From assembly GCA_014642895.1 (NCBI GenBank), contig BMJD01000045.1:1-32357 (forward strand): 32,357 bases of DNA, given 5' to 3'. Position numbers and translations under genes: made by a program. This stretch comes from Lentibacillus populi. GTDB lineage: Bacteria; Bacillota; Bacilli; Bacillales; Amphibacillaceae. Positions 1-8,078 of this stretch are shown here, one piece after another (position 1 is the first letter of the stretch; each line of letters begins with the position of its first letter). Under the pieces are notes generated by a model. It worked only from the letters and a program-made list of their open reading frames with translations. It had not been told where the DNA came from and did no database searches.

Positions 1-110
1 TGTAGTCGGCTTGCGAAACCACGCCCTTAAGGCGTTGCAAGTAACATGCCCTTATAGGGCTAAGTCAAACCACCTGTTGAACAGGTGGTATGTGATTGAA
101 TGTCGATCAA
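1..110 (+). mobile_element. Right end of an IS200/IS605-type (TnpB/IS1341-like) element, cut by the window edge
   Basis: Three consecutive hairpins are packed in 90 bases: ACGCC/GGCGT (21-35, closed further by TTGC 11-14 with GCAA 37-40), GCCC/GGGC (48-60), and ACCACCTGT/ACAGGTGGT (69-89, loop TGA). They are followed by GATTGAATGTCGATCAA ending near 110. Subterminal hairpins without inverted terminal repeats are the hallmark of IS200/IS605 right ends, and in tnpB-carrying elements this region is also the 3' part of the omega RNA. No tnpB is visible because the window begins here. The family call comes from architecture and recollection of similar ends, not from a search. Confidence 0.5.
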
Positions 111-167
111 TAATTTTTTCTCAAATGGACAACATACTCATAAAGAATCATAACAGGAGGGTTCATT

Positions 168-317
168 TTGTCGGAACAAAATAAAAACCGTAACAAAGAC
201 AAGAATCGGCAGAACAACAAAGACAACCACCAAAAACTGGGAAATGATGTTGGAATTGCTAATGATAGCGAATTTCTAAATCTGGACAATAAAAAGAATA
301 AGCGAGAACGGAAATAA
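168..317 (+). CDS. Small, very hydrophilic 49-residue protein, unassigned
   Basis: A TTG start at 168 lies seven bases after a strong AGGAGG-type Shine-Dalgarno (156-160), and the frame runs 49 codons to TAA at 315-317. The product starts MSEQNKNRNKDKNRQNNKDN and is dominated by Asn, Lys, Asp, Arg and Gln, with no membrane segment or Cys. Its size and composition recall minor small acid-soluble spore proteins (SspO/SspP/SspK class), but I see no diagnostic family motif, so the assignment is open. It sits alone between the IS end and a repeat array. The strong ribosome site is the main reason to believe it is expressed. Confidence 0.5.
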   Translation: MSEQNKNRNKDKNRQNNKDNHQKLGNDVGIANDSEFLNLDNKKNKRERK

Positions 318-356
318 CATATAAAAATGGGCAAGGCCGCTGTGATATGCAGTCTT

Positions 357-719
357 TTTTCTCTTGAAATCCGACTGAGTTTGGTCACTCATAAGCTTGA
401 TGAGTGGCTTTTCTTTTGAAATCCGACTGAGTTTGGTCACTCATAAGCTTGATGAGTGGCTTTTCTTTTGAAATCGGACCGAGTTTGGTCACTCATAAGC
501 TTGATGAGTGGCTTTTCTTTTGAAATCCGACTGAGTTTGGTCACTCATAAGCTTGATGAGTGGCTTTTCTTTTGAAATCCGACCGAGTTTGGTCACTCAT
601 AAGCTTGATGAGTGGCTTTTCTTTTGAAATCGGACGGAGTTTGGTCACTCATAGCCTGATGAGTGGCTTTTCTTTTGAAATCGGACGGAGTTTGGTCACT
701 CATAGCTTGATGAGTGGCT
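357..719. repeat. Seven tandem copies of a 52-bp unit, each containing a terminator-like hairpin
   Basis: The word GTTTGGTCACTCATA recurs at 379, 431, 483, 535, 587, 639 and 690, a strict 52-bp period that becomes 51 at the last step. Each unit carries the dyad CACTCAT-AAGCTTG-ATGAGTG, extendable by G-C and G-U pairs, immediately followed by a T-rich run (GGCTTTTCTTTT). Copies differ only at a few positions, mainly around CCGACTGAG/CGGACGGAG. The copies abut without spacers. The folded units look like rho-independent terminators on the plus strand. Confidence 0.9.
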
Positions 720-733
720 TTCTTTGCCATTTA

Positions 734-799
734 TTTAACACTTTTCTTACCATTTGGAAATACCTGTATCCACGTCATTATGCAAGAAAAGGTGTTAAA
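734..799. repeat. Long-arm inverted repeat downstream of the 52-bp array
   Basis: TTTAACACTTTTCTT (734-748) is complementary to AAGAAAAGGTGTTAAA (784-799) except for one extra G, giving a 15-bp stem around a 35-base loop. It is not followed by a T-tract, so it is not a typical terminator. It may be a remnant of a small mobile repeat. Apart from this and the site at 880-895, I see no gene in 318-1069. Confidence 0.5.
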
Positions 800-879
800 A
801 CAGCTATTTACGGGTAATCTTAGGTATGAAATCATAAGATGATTTGAATCGCCGATTGTTATCTCGGGAAAACGGTTTC

Positions 880-895
880 TGTGATTTATTTCACA
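880..895. promoter_or_regulatory. Fnr/Rex-type palindrome upstream of qoxA
   Basis: TGTGATTTATTTCACA is an exact TGTGA-N6-TCACA dyad, the core recognised by Crp/Fnr proteins and very close to the Rex (NADH-sensing) operator of Gram-positives. It lies 175 bases before the qoxA start. A TATAAT at 944-949 is the best -10 downstream, but its -35 is poor. Redox control of a terminal oxidase is biologically sensible; which factor binds is inference. Confidence 0.5.
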
Positions 896-1069
896 TAAAT
901 TTATACTTTTTGTGTCGATGATTTAACAATAACGTGAACTTTTTATAATTAGCCTTGAAACTACTTATGTTTCTTATTGTAATTTGTTAAACTAATCATC
1001 ATTGGTTTACAAGTTATACATGTTGTTAATAGTGAATTCAAATTTAGCGAAACATTGGGAGGGTTACAC

Positions 1070-2026
1070 ATGCTTGATTTTATGCCTTTTCGCAAAAAAG
1101 GATTAATCTTGTTGTTATTTGGCATTGTGCTCTTGCTCGGCGGCTGTGATCAAATGGCTGTTTTTGATCCGAAAGGGCCGGTTGCGGAAAGTCAAAGGGA
1201 TCTAATTGTTTATTCCCTTTTCTTTATGGCAGGAATCATTCTTGTTGTCTACGTGGCATTTACCATAATTATTATAAAATATCGTGATCACCCAAAGCGT
1301 AAGGAAAACAGTTATAAGCCTAACTTCCACGGAAGCAAGACTATTGAGGCGATTTGGACGATCATTCCAATTTTAATTGTTACTGCACTGTCTATTCCAA
1401 CCGTAACGACATTGTTTGATCTGGAAAAGCCGCCAGAAACAACTGCTGCAAAAGAGCAGAAGGAACCACTGGTTATCTATGCTACATCAGCAGATTGGAA
1501 ATGGTTTTTTAGCTATCCGGAGCAGGATATAGAAACGGTAAATTACTTACACATTCCAACAGACCGACCGATTGAATTCCGGCTCTCATCTACGGCATCG
1601 ATGGCGGCACTCTGGATCCCGAGGCTTGGCGGGCAAAAGTACAATATGGCCGGCATGGAAACCATCCTTTATTTACAGGCAGATGAACCTGGTATCTACG
1701 ATGGACGAAATTCCAATTTTAATGGAGAAGGTTTTGCCGAGCAGACATTTAAGGTACATGCAGAAAGTGCGGATAAGTTCGGGCAATGGGTAAGAGACAA
1801 ACAAACGAATGCACCAAAATTGACCCAGGAGCAATATGACAAACTGCTGAAACCTGGTCTAACTGATCGCCATACATTTTCATCGACGCATTTGGATTGG
1901 GTAAACCATGGTACACATAAAGGAATGGATTATGACATTATCCGTCACTGGAAAGAGTATGAAACGTTATTGCATTTGGAAGTTGGGAATATAGACGAAA
2001 GTATTGAAGAACACATTGAAAATTAA
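1070..2026 (+). CDS. qoxA: Cytochrome aa3-600 menaquinol oxidase subunit II (QoxA)
   Basis: Subunit II of the haem-copper quinol oxidase that oxidises menaquinol and reduces O2 to water at the cytoplasmic membrane. The chosen ATG at 1070 follows GGGAGGG by a normal distance; an in-frame TTG at 1055 would overlap that ribosome site. The 318-residue protein has a lipoprotein signal ending in the lipobox LGGC (Cys26), two membrane helices (about 40-65 and 85-110) and an extracytoplasmic cupredoxin-like domain with WKWFFSYPEQDIETVNYL and SSTASMAALWIPRLGGQKY. The Cu-A Cys/His ligands of cytochrome c oxidases are absent, as expected for a quinol oxidase. It is the first gene of qoxABCD and matches B. 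subtilis QoxA closely along its length from memory. Confidence 0.95.
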   Translation: MLDFMPFRKKGLILLLFGIVLLLGGCDQMAVFDPKGPVAESQRDLIVYSLFFMAGIILVVYVAFTIIIIKYRDHPKRKENSYKPNFHGSKTIEAIWTIIPILIVTALSIPTVTTLFDLEKPPETTAAKEQKEPLVIYATSADWKWFFSYPEQDIETVNYLHIPTDRPIEFRLSSTASMAALWIPRLGGQKYNMAGMETILYLQADEPGIYDGRNSNFNGEGFAEQTFKVHAESADKFGQWVRDKQTNAPKLTQEQYDKLLKPGLTDRHTFSSTHLDWVNHGTHKGMDYDIIRHWKEYETLLHLEVGNIDESIEEHIEN

Positions 2027-2047
2027 CGTGGGGAAGTTGGTGAAACC

Positions 2048-3991
2048 ATGAAACTTGATGAATTTTTTGTTACCGGGGAACCGCTGATTTATGGTGGAAT
2101 GGTTGCGATTGTACTTGTTACATCAGCGATCATCTTTCTCCTTACTTACTTTAAAAAATGGAAGTGGCTCTGGCGGGAATGGCTGACGACCGTTGATCAT
2201 AAAAAAATCGGGATCATGTATATTTTAAGTGCACTTGCCATGCTGTTTCGCGGTGGGATGGACGCCTTGATGATGCGAACACAGCTGGCTGTGCCGGACT
2301 TGAATTTTTTAAGTGCACAGCATTATGATGAAATTTTTACAACACATGGTACGGTTATGATTATTTTCATGGCAATGCCGTTTTTGATTGGTTTGATGAA
2401 TATAGTTGTTCCATTACAGATCGGGGCAAGGGATTTCGCGTTTCCATTTGTTAACGCGTTAAGCTTCTGGTCGTTTTTCTTTGGCGCTTTGCTATTCAAT
2501 GTTTCCTTTGTTATCGGCGGGTCACCAGATGCAGGATGGACCAGCTACACGCCATTATCGGGGGCAGCACTGAGTCCGGGACCAGGTCAAAACTTTTACC
2601 TGATGGGACTGCAGCTCGCCGGTATTGGGACGTTAGCTACTGGAATCAATTTGATGGTGACGATTTTGAAAATGCGCGCACCAGGAATGAAAATGTTTAA
2701 AATGCCTATTTTCACCTGGTCGTCATTAATAACTTGTTTTATTATTATTTTTGCCTTCCCAATTCTGACGGTTGCATTAGCATTATTAACGATTGACCGG
2801 ATTTTTGGTTCGCAGTTTTTCACCCTTACAGGGGAAGGCTTGCCGATGATGTGGGCGAATCTGTTTTGGATGTGGGGACATCCGGAAGTATATATTGTTG
2901 TCTTGCCAGCATTCGGTATTTTTTCCGAGGTGATTGCAACATTTGCGCATAAACGAATCTTTGGTTACAGTGCGATGGTCTGGTCGATTATCATTATCGC
3001 GGGACTTAGCTTCCTTGTATGGGTGCATCATTTCTTTACAATGGGGGCAGGGGCATTTGTCAATTCCGTATTTTCGGTTTCGACGATGCTGATAGCTGTA
3101 CCGACCGGTGTAAAAATATTCAACTGGCTTGGGACGTTGCATAAATCAAAAATTGAATTTAGCACCGCTATGCTATGGGCACTTTCGTTTATACCAAGCT
3201 TTGTGATCGGCGGTGTGACTGGCGTTATGTTAGGCATGGCAGCGGCGGATTACCAGTTTCATAATTCGTACTTTCTAGTTGCACACTTCCATTACGTATT
3301 AATCGCCGGAACCGTATTTGCGTGCTTTGCCGGTTTAACCTACTGGTATCCGAAAATGTTTGGACACAAATTGAATGAGCGGCTCGGAAAATGGAGTTTC
3401 TGGTTGTTCCTAATCGGTTTCCATGTTTGTTTCTTACCGCAATACTTTATTGGACTTGATGGAATGCCACGAAGAATATTCCATATCGGACCAGAATGGT
3501 TTACACTCAACTTCCTTTCAACGATCGGTGCGTTCGGGATGGGAATTGGTTTTGCAATTTTTGTCTATAACATTTACTATAGTTTCCGGTATAGTAAACG
3601 GGAAACAACTGGTGATGCTTGGGGCGGTCGGACATTGGAATGGGCAACACCAACACCGGTACCACCATACAATTTTGCAACACTACCGGAAGTGAACAAT
3701 ATTGATGCCTTTATGGAAATGAAAGAAAAGGGCGAAACAACCTTTGATGAGAAAAAGCTGCAGCCAATCCATATGCCAAGCAACTCTGGTAAACCATTTA
3801 TTATGATGGCTATCCTGTTTTTTGCCAGTTTTGCACTTGTCTTTGAATGGATAACACTTGCAGCGATTGGATTAGCAGGCGGGCTCATCATGATGATCAT
3901 CCGGTCATTTGATTATGATGAAGGGTATCATTTCAGTGTAAATGAAATAAAACAAATCGAACAAAGCAGAAGGGGGCTAGATCATGAGTGA
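2048..3991 (+). CDS. qoxB: Cytochrome aa3-600 menaquinol oxidase subunit I (QoxB)
   Basis: Catalytic subunit carrying low-spin haem a and the haem a3-CuB centre. The 647-residue multi-spanning protein shows all expected ligands: His100 in TTHGTVMI and His415 in AHFHY for low-spin haem, His413 for haem a3, and His278 with cross-linked Tyr282 in WGHPEVY plus His327-His328 for CuB. The N-terminus (MKLDEFFVTGEPLI) is typical of QoxB. The ATG follows a weak GGGGAAG-type ribosome site, 21 bases after the qoxA stop. The stop overlaps the qoxC start by eight bases, suggesting translational coupling. Confidence 0.97.
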   Translation: MKLDEFFVTGEPLIYGGMVAIVLVTSAIIFLLTYFKKWKWLWREWLTTVDHKKIGIMYILSALAMLFRGGMDALMMRTQLAVPDLNFLSAQHYDEIFTTHGTVMIIFMAMPFLIGLMNIVVPLQIGARDFAFPFVNALSFWSFFFGALLFNVSFVIGGSPDAGWTSYTPLSGAALSPGPGQNFYLMGLQLAGIGTLATGINLMVTILKMRAPGMKMFKMPIFTWSSLITCFIIIFAFPILTVALALLTIDRIFGSQFFTLTGEGLPMMWANLFWMWGHPEVYIVVLPAFGIFSEVIATFAHKRIFGYSAMVWSIIIIAGLSFLVWVHHFFTMGAGAFVNSVFSVSTMLIAVPTGVKIFNWLGTLHKSKIEFSTAMLWALSFIPSFVIGGVTGVMLGMAAADYQFHNSYFLVAHFHYVLIAGTVFACFAGLTYWYPKMFGHKLNERLGKWSFWLFLIGFHVCFLPQYFIGLDGMPRRIFHIGPEWFTLNFLSTIGAFGMGIGFAIFVYNIYYSFRYSKRETTGDAWGGRTLEWATPTPVPPYNFATLPEVNNIDAFMEMKEKGETTFDEKKLQPIHMPSNSGKPFIMMAILFFASFALVFEWITLAAIGLAGGLIMMIIRSFDYDEGYHFSVNEIKQIEQSRRGLDHE

Positions 3992-4589
3992 GCAAAACTT
4001 TAGTTCAGGGCCACTGGAATATCAGACGGAACAAAGCAGGCTGAATATTCTCGGATTTTGGATATTCCTTGCCGCAGAGCTTGCTTTATTTTCGACCCTG
4101 TTTGCAACTTATGCTGTGTTATCTGGCCGTACCGCTGATGCACCTGCACCTTTTGAACTGTTTGAGCCGACAAGTACACTGATCATGACATTTCTGTTAT
4201 TAACAAGTAGTTTTACGTGCGGGATTGCCGTTCATGAAATGCGGAACGGTTCTAAAAAGGGGCTGCTTACTTGGTTAATTGTTACATTACTATTAGGGTT
4301 TGCCTTCCTGGGTTTCGAAATTGATGAATTTATCACGTACGTCCATGAAGGTGCGACATTACAGTCCAGTGCATATTGGTCAGCTTTCTTCATTCTGGCG
4401 GGTACACATGGGTTGCACGTTACGCTGGGAGCAGGTTGGATGATTTTACTCGTCATTCAGCTGATGCAGCGCGGAATTACCAGGGTAACAAGCCGAAAAG
4501 TATTTATTGTTAGCTTGTACTGGCACTTTTTAGATGTTGTTTGGATTTTCATTTTTACAAGTGTTTATTTAATCGGGATGGTGATGTAG
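3984..4589 (+). CDS. qoxC: Cytochrome aa3-600 menaquinol oxidase subunit III (QoxC)
   Basis: Subunit III of the quinol oxidase, a 201-residue five-helix membrane protein that stabilises the catalytic core. Family hallmarks are LGFWIFLAAELALFSTLFATY near the N-terminus, the buried acid in FLGFEIDEFI, the segment GTHGLHVTLGAGWMI, and the C-terminal YWHFLDVVWIFIFTSVYLIG. The gene starts inside the end of qoxB and ends one base before qoxD, so the operon is tightly packed. The length fits QoxC of Bacillus. Confidence 0.96.
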   Translation: MSEQNFSSGPLEYQTEQSRLNILGFWIFLAAELALFSTLFATYAVLSGRTADAPAPFELFEPTSTLIMTFLLLTSSFTCGIAVHEMRNGSKKGLLTWLIVTLLLGFAFLGFEIDEFITYVHEGATLQSSAYWSAFFILAGTHGLHVTLGAGWMILLVIQLMQRGITRVTSRKVFIVSLYWHFLDVVWIFIFTSVYLIGMVM

Positions 4590-4590
4590 C

Positions 4591-4950
4591 ATGGAACACA
4601 AAACCAAAAGAATCCCCGTAAAGCATATAATCGGTTTTATTCTGTCACTAGCATTAACAATCGTCGCTGCCTGGGCTGCACTTGGGTCTGATTTACCGAA
4701 AGGGTGGGTTATTACGGGTATCATGGTTTTAGCTGTTATTCAAGCAGCGATCCAGTTATTCATGTTCATGCATATGACCGAGTCAGCCAGTGGAAATGGG
4801 CACATTCCCTGGAATATGATGTTCCATGGGTTTGTGATTGTCGCAATTGTTGTTGCTGGATCGTTATTTACGATGTCATATGGCTTTGGTCACCATCACA
4901 ACGACAGTCCGGCACACCAGCAGCAACACGGGGAACATATGCATGATTAA
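4591..4950 (+). CDS. qoxD: Cytochrome aa3-600 menaquinol oxidase subunit IV (QoxD)
   Basis: Small 119-residue subunit IV with three predicted helices of the prokaryotic COX4 type. Recognisable segments are KHIIGFILSLALTIVAAWAA, a central AVIQAAIQLFMFMHMTES, and a third helix followed by a His-rich tail (HHHNDSPAHQQQHGEHMHD). It starts one base after the qoxC stop and is the last canonical gene of qoxABCD. A second, truncated protein of the same family is encoded directly after it. Confidence 0.95.
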   Translation: MEHKTKRIPVKHIIGFILSLALTIVAAWAALGSDLPKGWVITGIMVLAVIQAAIQLFMFMHMTESASGNGHIPWNMMFHGFVIVAIVVAGSLFTMSYGFGHHHNDSPAHQQQHGEHMHD

Positions 4951-4971
4951 TTGGAATGGGATGTGGCAGAA

Positions 4972-5187
4972 ATGGAGTTAAACAAGCAACCTTCTAAGCG
5001 TAGTATATTCAGTCTGCAGGCAAGGTGTATCATTGGGTTTTCCCTATGCATTATATTGACTGCTTTTTCACTTTGGGCGGCAATGTTCTCTGGATACTCA
5101 TTTAAAGCAATATATGCTGTGTTATCGGTACTAGCCTTTATTGAGGCAATCATTCAATTGTTTAGGGTTCCGACCTCTGAACAATAA
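4972..5187 (+). CDS. Truncated QoxD-like (COX4-type) membrane protein
   Basis: This 71-residue product aligns with the N-terminal two helices of the preceding QoxD. Compare RCIIGFSLCIILTAFSLWAA with KHIIGFILSLALTIVAAWAA, and AFIEAIIQLF with AVIQAAIQLF. It lacks the third helix and His-rich tail and stops soon after the second helix (RVPTSEQ). ATG 4972 is chosen; in-frame TTG 4951 and GTG 4963 are alternatives and none has a strong ribosome site. It lies in the qox operon before the terminator, so it is probably co-transcribed. It may be a decayed duplicate of qoxD or a small accessory subunit; its divergence argues against a recent duplication. Confidence 0.6.
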   Translation: MELNKQPSKRSIFSLQARCIIGFSLCIILTAFSLWAAMFSGYSFKAIYAVLSVLAFIEAIIQLFRVPTSEQ

Positions 5188-5190
5188 TCA

Positions 5191-5228
5191 AAAATCACCT
5201 TTTCTCATCTGAAGAAAAGGTGATTTTT
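5191..5228. terminator. Bidirectional terminator between qox and the minus-strand genes
   Basis: AAAATCACCTTTTCT pairs with AGAAAAGGTGATTTTT around a short loop, with A/T runs on both sides. It can therefore end qox transcription on the plus strand and the 5230-5514 gene on the minus strand. Confidence 0.85.
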
Positions 5229-5229
5229 A

Positions 5230-5514
5230 TTAATGATTAAAGGTTTTTGTAGTTCTTGTGTTTGTATAGGATGTTTTAACGATTCGGATGATAAACATAA
5301 CCCAGGCAACCTCAGCGAGAATCATGCTTACGTAAAACATAATCCACATAATCGAAAAAGCAATTGGTGCAGTATGAAATTGGGCCTCAATATAATACAG
5401 CCACATTCCCACAAGCATAACGGTTTGCACTACAGCAAGTATTTTCCTATGCAAATGAATAAACAGGAATGGGGTTAGTGTTGCCAGTAACATAAACATC
5501 ACTATAATACCCAT
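5230..5514 (-). CDS. Small membrane protein of unknown function (94 aa)
   Basis: The start at 5514 is preceded on the minus strand by AGGAG at a normal distance (AGGAGATGATTTAAATG). The product is almost entirely hydrophobic up to residue 80, with about three membrane helices (1-20, 25-45, 50-78) and a short basic Thr-rich tail. I do not recognise a named family. It lies convergent with qox and shares its terminator, and it is downstream of but not obviously in the same unit as prfC, whose own terminator is at 5641-5668. The clean ribosome site and hydrophobic pattern support a real gene. Confidence 0.6.
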   Translation of the reverse strand: MGIIVMFMLLATLTPFLFIHLHRKILAVVQTVMLVGMWLYYIEAQFHTAPIAFSIMWIMFYVSMILAEVAWVMFIIRIVKTSYTNTRTTKTFNH

Positions 5515-5640
5515 TTAAATCATCTCCTAGTTGTTCAAAAATGATGCAAACGTTTTCTATATATTTATTGTAACAGATATGTTGAAAAAAAGACACAAAA
5601 AGTTCATATTTTTTCTGGAAAAAGTGCTGGTAAAAATAAA

Positions 5641-5668
5641 TCATGGATGCCATCACGGCATCCATGAC
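5641..5668 (-). terminator. prfC terminator
   Basis: On the minus strand ATGGATGCC-GTGAT-GGCATCCAT is a perfect 9-bp stem four bases after the prfC stop, followed by a T-rich run (GATTTATTTTT). Confidence 0.85.
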
Positions 5669-5671
5669 TAT

Positions 5672-7258
5672 TTAACGTATTTGTCCGTATCGTTTCGTCT
5701 CGAGTAAATCAACCAATTTAATATCAGGGTGCTTCTCCTTGAATAAACGTAAGGAAAAATCGTTTTTGAACAGAACGACGAAATTCCCTTCCCTGTCACG
5801 GGTCAGCATGCTTCGCTCGTCAAAAAGCGATTCATCAATCTTGTCTATTGTCAACCATCGCGGAATTCGCTCTCCAATTGATTCAAACATAACTTCTGCA
5901 TTATACTCGTTTTTCATGCGATACTGGAATACCTCATATTGCAGCTCACCGACTGCACCTAAGATATTGGCATCTGTTCGATGTCCTTTATATAGTTGAA
6001 TTGCCCCTTCTTGTACAAGCTGTTCAATTCCTTTTTTAAATTGTTTGGACTTCATGACGTTTTTTGCTGTAACCTTTTTAAATAGTTCTGGTGGGAATTG
6101 CGGTAGTTCATCATATTCGAAATTCCCTTTTCCTTCGATTAATGTATCACCAATTCGATAGGCATTTGGATCGTAAATACCAATAATGTCCCCGGCATAC
6201 GCTTCCTCGACCGTATCTCTTGAAGATGCCACGAATTGTTGTGACTGGGAGAGCTTAATCGGTTTATCTGTTCTCGAAAGCTTCACCGTCATACCACGCT
6301 CAAATTTACCGGAGCATACCCGTAAAAACGCAACTCGATCACGATGGGCAGGATTCATGTTTGCTTGAATTTTAAAAATAAATCCGGAAAAATCTGAGTT
6401 ATCAGGTGAAATAGCTCCGTTGGTTGATTTTCTTGGTGTAGGAGCTGGTGCCATTGAAATAAAGGTATTAAAGAATGTATGCACCCCAAACGGCGCCAGG
6501 GCACTGCCAAAAAATACCGGTGTTTGCTTTCCTGCCAGGATGTCATCCAATGAAAACGTATCTCCGGCTTCATCTAATAAGGAGAGCTCCTCCGCTGCTG
6601 TTTGATAGGATTCCTGGGACAGTAATTCCCGATAAGCAGGATTTTCCAACTCGGCGAATGGAATATATGTCTCTTCCTCATTCCCGTTAAATTGCACAAA
6701 TTGTTTGTTCTTACGGTCAAAAATACCTAAAAATCGCTTCCCCATTCCTACTGGCCAGTTCATTGGATACGTGGCAATATCCAAGACCTGCTCAATTTCC
6801 TCCAAAAGCGCAAACGGTTCTTTTCCTTCCCGGTCCAATTTATTGATAAACGTAAAAATGGGAATGCCGCGCATTCGGCAGACTTTAAATAGTTTAATCG
6901 TTTGTGCTTCAATACCTTTTGTCGCATCAATAATCATTACTACACTGTCAACAGCAGTCAGTGTCCTGTACGTATCTTCACTGAAATCCTCATGACCTGG
7001 CGTATCCAAAATGTTGACTTCATAACCTTCATACGGAAAATTCATTACACTGGAGGTAATTGAAATACCGCGCTGCTTTTCTAATTCCATCCAGTCAGAT
7101 GTAGCAAATTTACCCGATTTCTTGCCTTTTACTGTCCCGGCTGATCGAATTAAATTACCATACAACAGCAATTTCTCGGTTAATGTTGTTTTTCCAGCAT
7201 CAGGGTGCGAAATAATCGCAAAGGTTCTTCGTTTATTTACTTCTTCATACAGACTCAT
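5672..7258 (-). CDS. prfC: Peptide chain release factor 3 (RF3)
   Basis: GTPase that recycles RF1/RF2 from the ribosome after stop-codon hydrolysis. The ATG at 7258 has an AAGGG site seven bases upstream; an upstream in-frame ATG at 7279 lacks one and would add seven atypical residues. The 528-residue protein has the full G-domain: P-loop SHPDAGKT (17-24), DTPGH (85-89) and NKLD (139-142), followed by translation-factor barrel and C-terminal domains. [12 protein letters not shown] and [21 protein letters not shown] are characteristic of RF3 rather than EF-G. It is monocistronic, with its own terminator. Confidence 0.96.
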   Translation of the reverse strand: MSLYEEVNKRRTFAIISHPDAGKTTLTEKLLLYGNLIRSAGTVKGKKSGKFATSDWMELEKQRGISITSSVMNFPYEGYEVNILDTPGHEDFSEDTYRTLTAVDSVVMIIDATKGIEAQTIKLFKVCRMRGIPIFTFINKLDREGKEPFALLEEIEQVLDIATYPMNWPVGMGKRFLGIFDRKNKQFVQFNGNEEETYIPFAELENPAYRELLSQESYQTAAEELSLLDEAGDTFSLDDILAGKQTPVFFGSALAPFGVHTFFNTFISMAPAPTPRKSTNGAISPDNSDFSGFIFKIQANMNPAHRDRVAFLRVCSGKFERGMTVKLSRTDKPIKLSQSQQFVASSRDTVEEAYAGDIIGIYDPNAYRIGDTLIEGKGNFEYDELPQFPPELFKKVTAKNVMKSKQFKKGIEQLVQEGAIQLYKGHRTDANILGAVGELQYEVFQYRMKNEYNAEVMFESIGERIPRWLTIDKIDESLFDERSMLTRDREGNFVVLFKNDFSLRLFKEKHPDIKLVDLLETKRYGQIR

Positions 7259-7632
7259 AAAAAATCCCTTCCATATCATATTTCGTTTATTTGCTTGTCA
7301 TTATCTGCTTAACGGGGATTTTTTACATCGGAATGATTCTCCTTCTACATAATTTTATCGCACCTTTTATCATATTCAACTTCAGATTTGAAGTCAATGC
7401 GTGACCTTGATTGAGAAAATATTATGAAATAAAATAAGATTATTTAAAATTAATTACTTTCTAAACAGGAAAATTAACCTCCGTATCGAATATTATAATA
7501 TAGAGAGCTAGAAAGGTACTTTTAAACTATTGAAGTGTAACTACTAACACATTAATCAAGCCTATTCAGACATTGGATCTAGCCATTGAGGCAAAATTAC
7601 CATTCAATTCTTAAGAAATGTTTATCCGCTTA

Positions 7633-7646
7633 CGTAAGCGTTTTCG
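7633..7646. promoter_or_regulatory. Putative CcpA operator (cre) upstream of the symporter operon
   Basis: CGTAAGCGTTTTCG matches the Bacillus cre consensus TGWAANCGNTNWCA at all but the two outermost positions. It overlaps a perfect palindrome GCTTACGTAAGC (7629-7640). It lies 76 bases before the DUF485 start. A TATAAT at 7494-7499 is a possible -10, which would put the site in the leader as a roadblock operator. The rest of 7259-7721 holds no gene that I can see. Confidence 0.5.
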
Positions 7647-7721
7647 CGAAGGGAGGGACGAACAGTAGCTGAAAAGAGAGAACTTGGGTGCAAACACTAG
7701 AAAAAATTTAGGAGGATGCGT

Positions 7722-8078
7722 ATGGATGCAGAAAAGAAAATTCAAGCAAATGAAGGTGAAAATAATGCGATTGATTATGTCCGTGTAGCAAACAGCAGTC
7801 GATTTAAGACGTTAATGCAGGAAAGAAAAAAGTTCATCGTGCCGTTAACCGTCTTTTTCCTGTTATTTTATTTTTTACTTCCTGTTTTAACATCCTATAC
7901 AACATTTCTTAATACCCCGGTGATTGGTGATATTTCCTGGGTATGGCTGTTTGCGTTTGCCCAATTTATTATGACATGGGTTTTATGCACAGTTTATGTA
8001 AAAAAGGCTGCCTCCTTCGACCGGCAAGCAGAGGAAATAATTAGTGAAGAGCTTAAAAAGGGAGGAAAAGCCTCATGA
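7722..8078 (+). CDS. DUF485-family small membrane protein, partner of the symporter
   Basis: A 118-residue protein with a hydrophilic N-terminus, then two membrane helices (about 40-62 and 77-97) containing ERKKFIVPLTVFFLLFYFLLP and WLFAFAQFIMTWVLCTVYVKKA. This is the DUF485 (YjcH/YwcB) pattern. The ATG at 7722 lies six bases after GGAGG; the nearby ATG at 7716 abuts that site and is rejected. DUF485 genes precede acetate-type symporters in many bacteria (yjcH-actP in E. coli, ywcB-ywcA in B. subtilis). Here the stop overlaps the symporter start by four bases (ATGA), so the two are co-translated. Its exact role in transport is not known. Confidence 0.88.
   Translation: MDAEKKIQANEGENNAIDYVRVANSSRFKTLMQERKKFIVPLTVFFLLFYFLLPVLTSYTTFLNTPVIGDISWVWLFAFAQFIMTWVLCTVYVKKAASFDRQAEEIISEELKKGGKAS

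Noticed and set aside
107-388. A minus-strand 93-codon frame.
   Set aside because: It is antisense to the better-supported 49-residue gene at 168-317, which has a strong ribosome site; the frame has none.
357-719. A CRISPR array.
   Set aside because: The repeats abut with no unique spacers and there are no cas genes nearby.
560-817. An 85-codon open frame with an apparent repeat peptide (LMSGFSFEIGRSLVTHS).
   Set aside because: It is a translation of the 52-bp terminator-like repeats. The period is not a multiple of three, so only the last, 51-bp-spaced copies stay in frame, and there is no ribosome site.
2786-3142. A minus-strand frame of 118 codons inside qoxB.
   Set aside because: It is a shadow of the highly conserved qoxB coding sequence, with no ribosome site and an implausible composition.
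5447-5665. A minus-strand 72-codon frame between prfC and the small membrane protein gene.
   Set aside because: It starts inside the prfC terminator and overlaps the start of the better-supported 94-residue gene.
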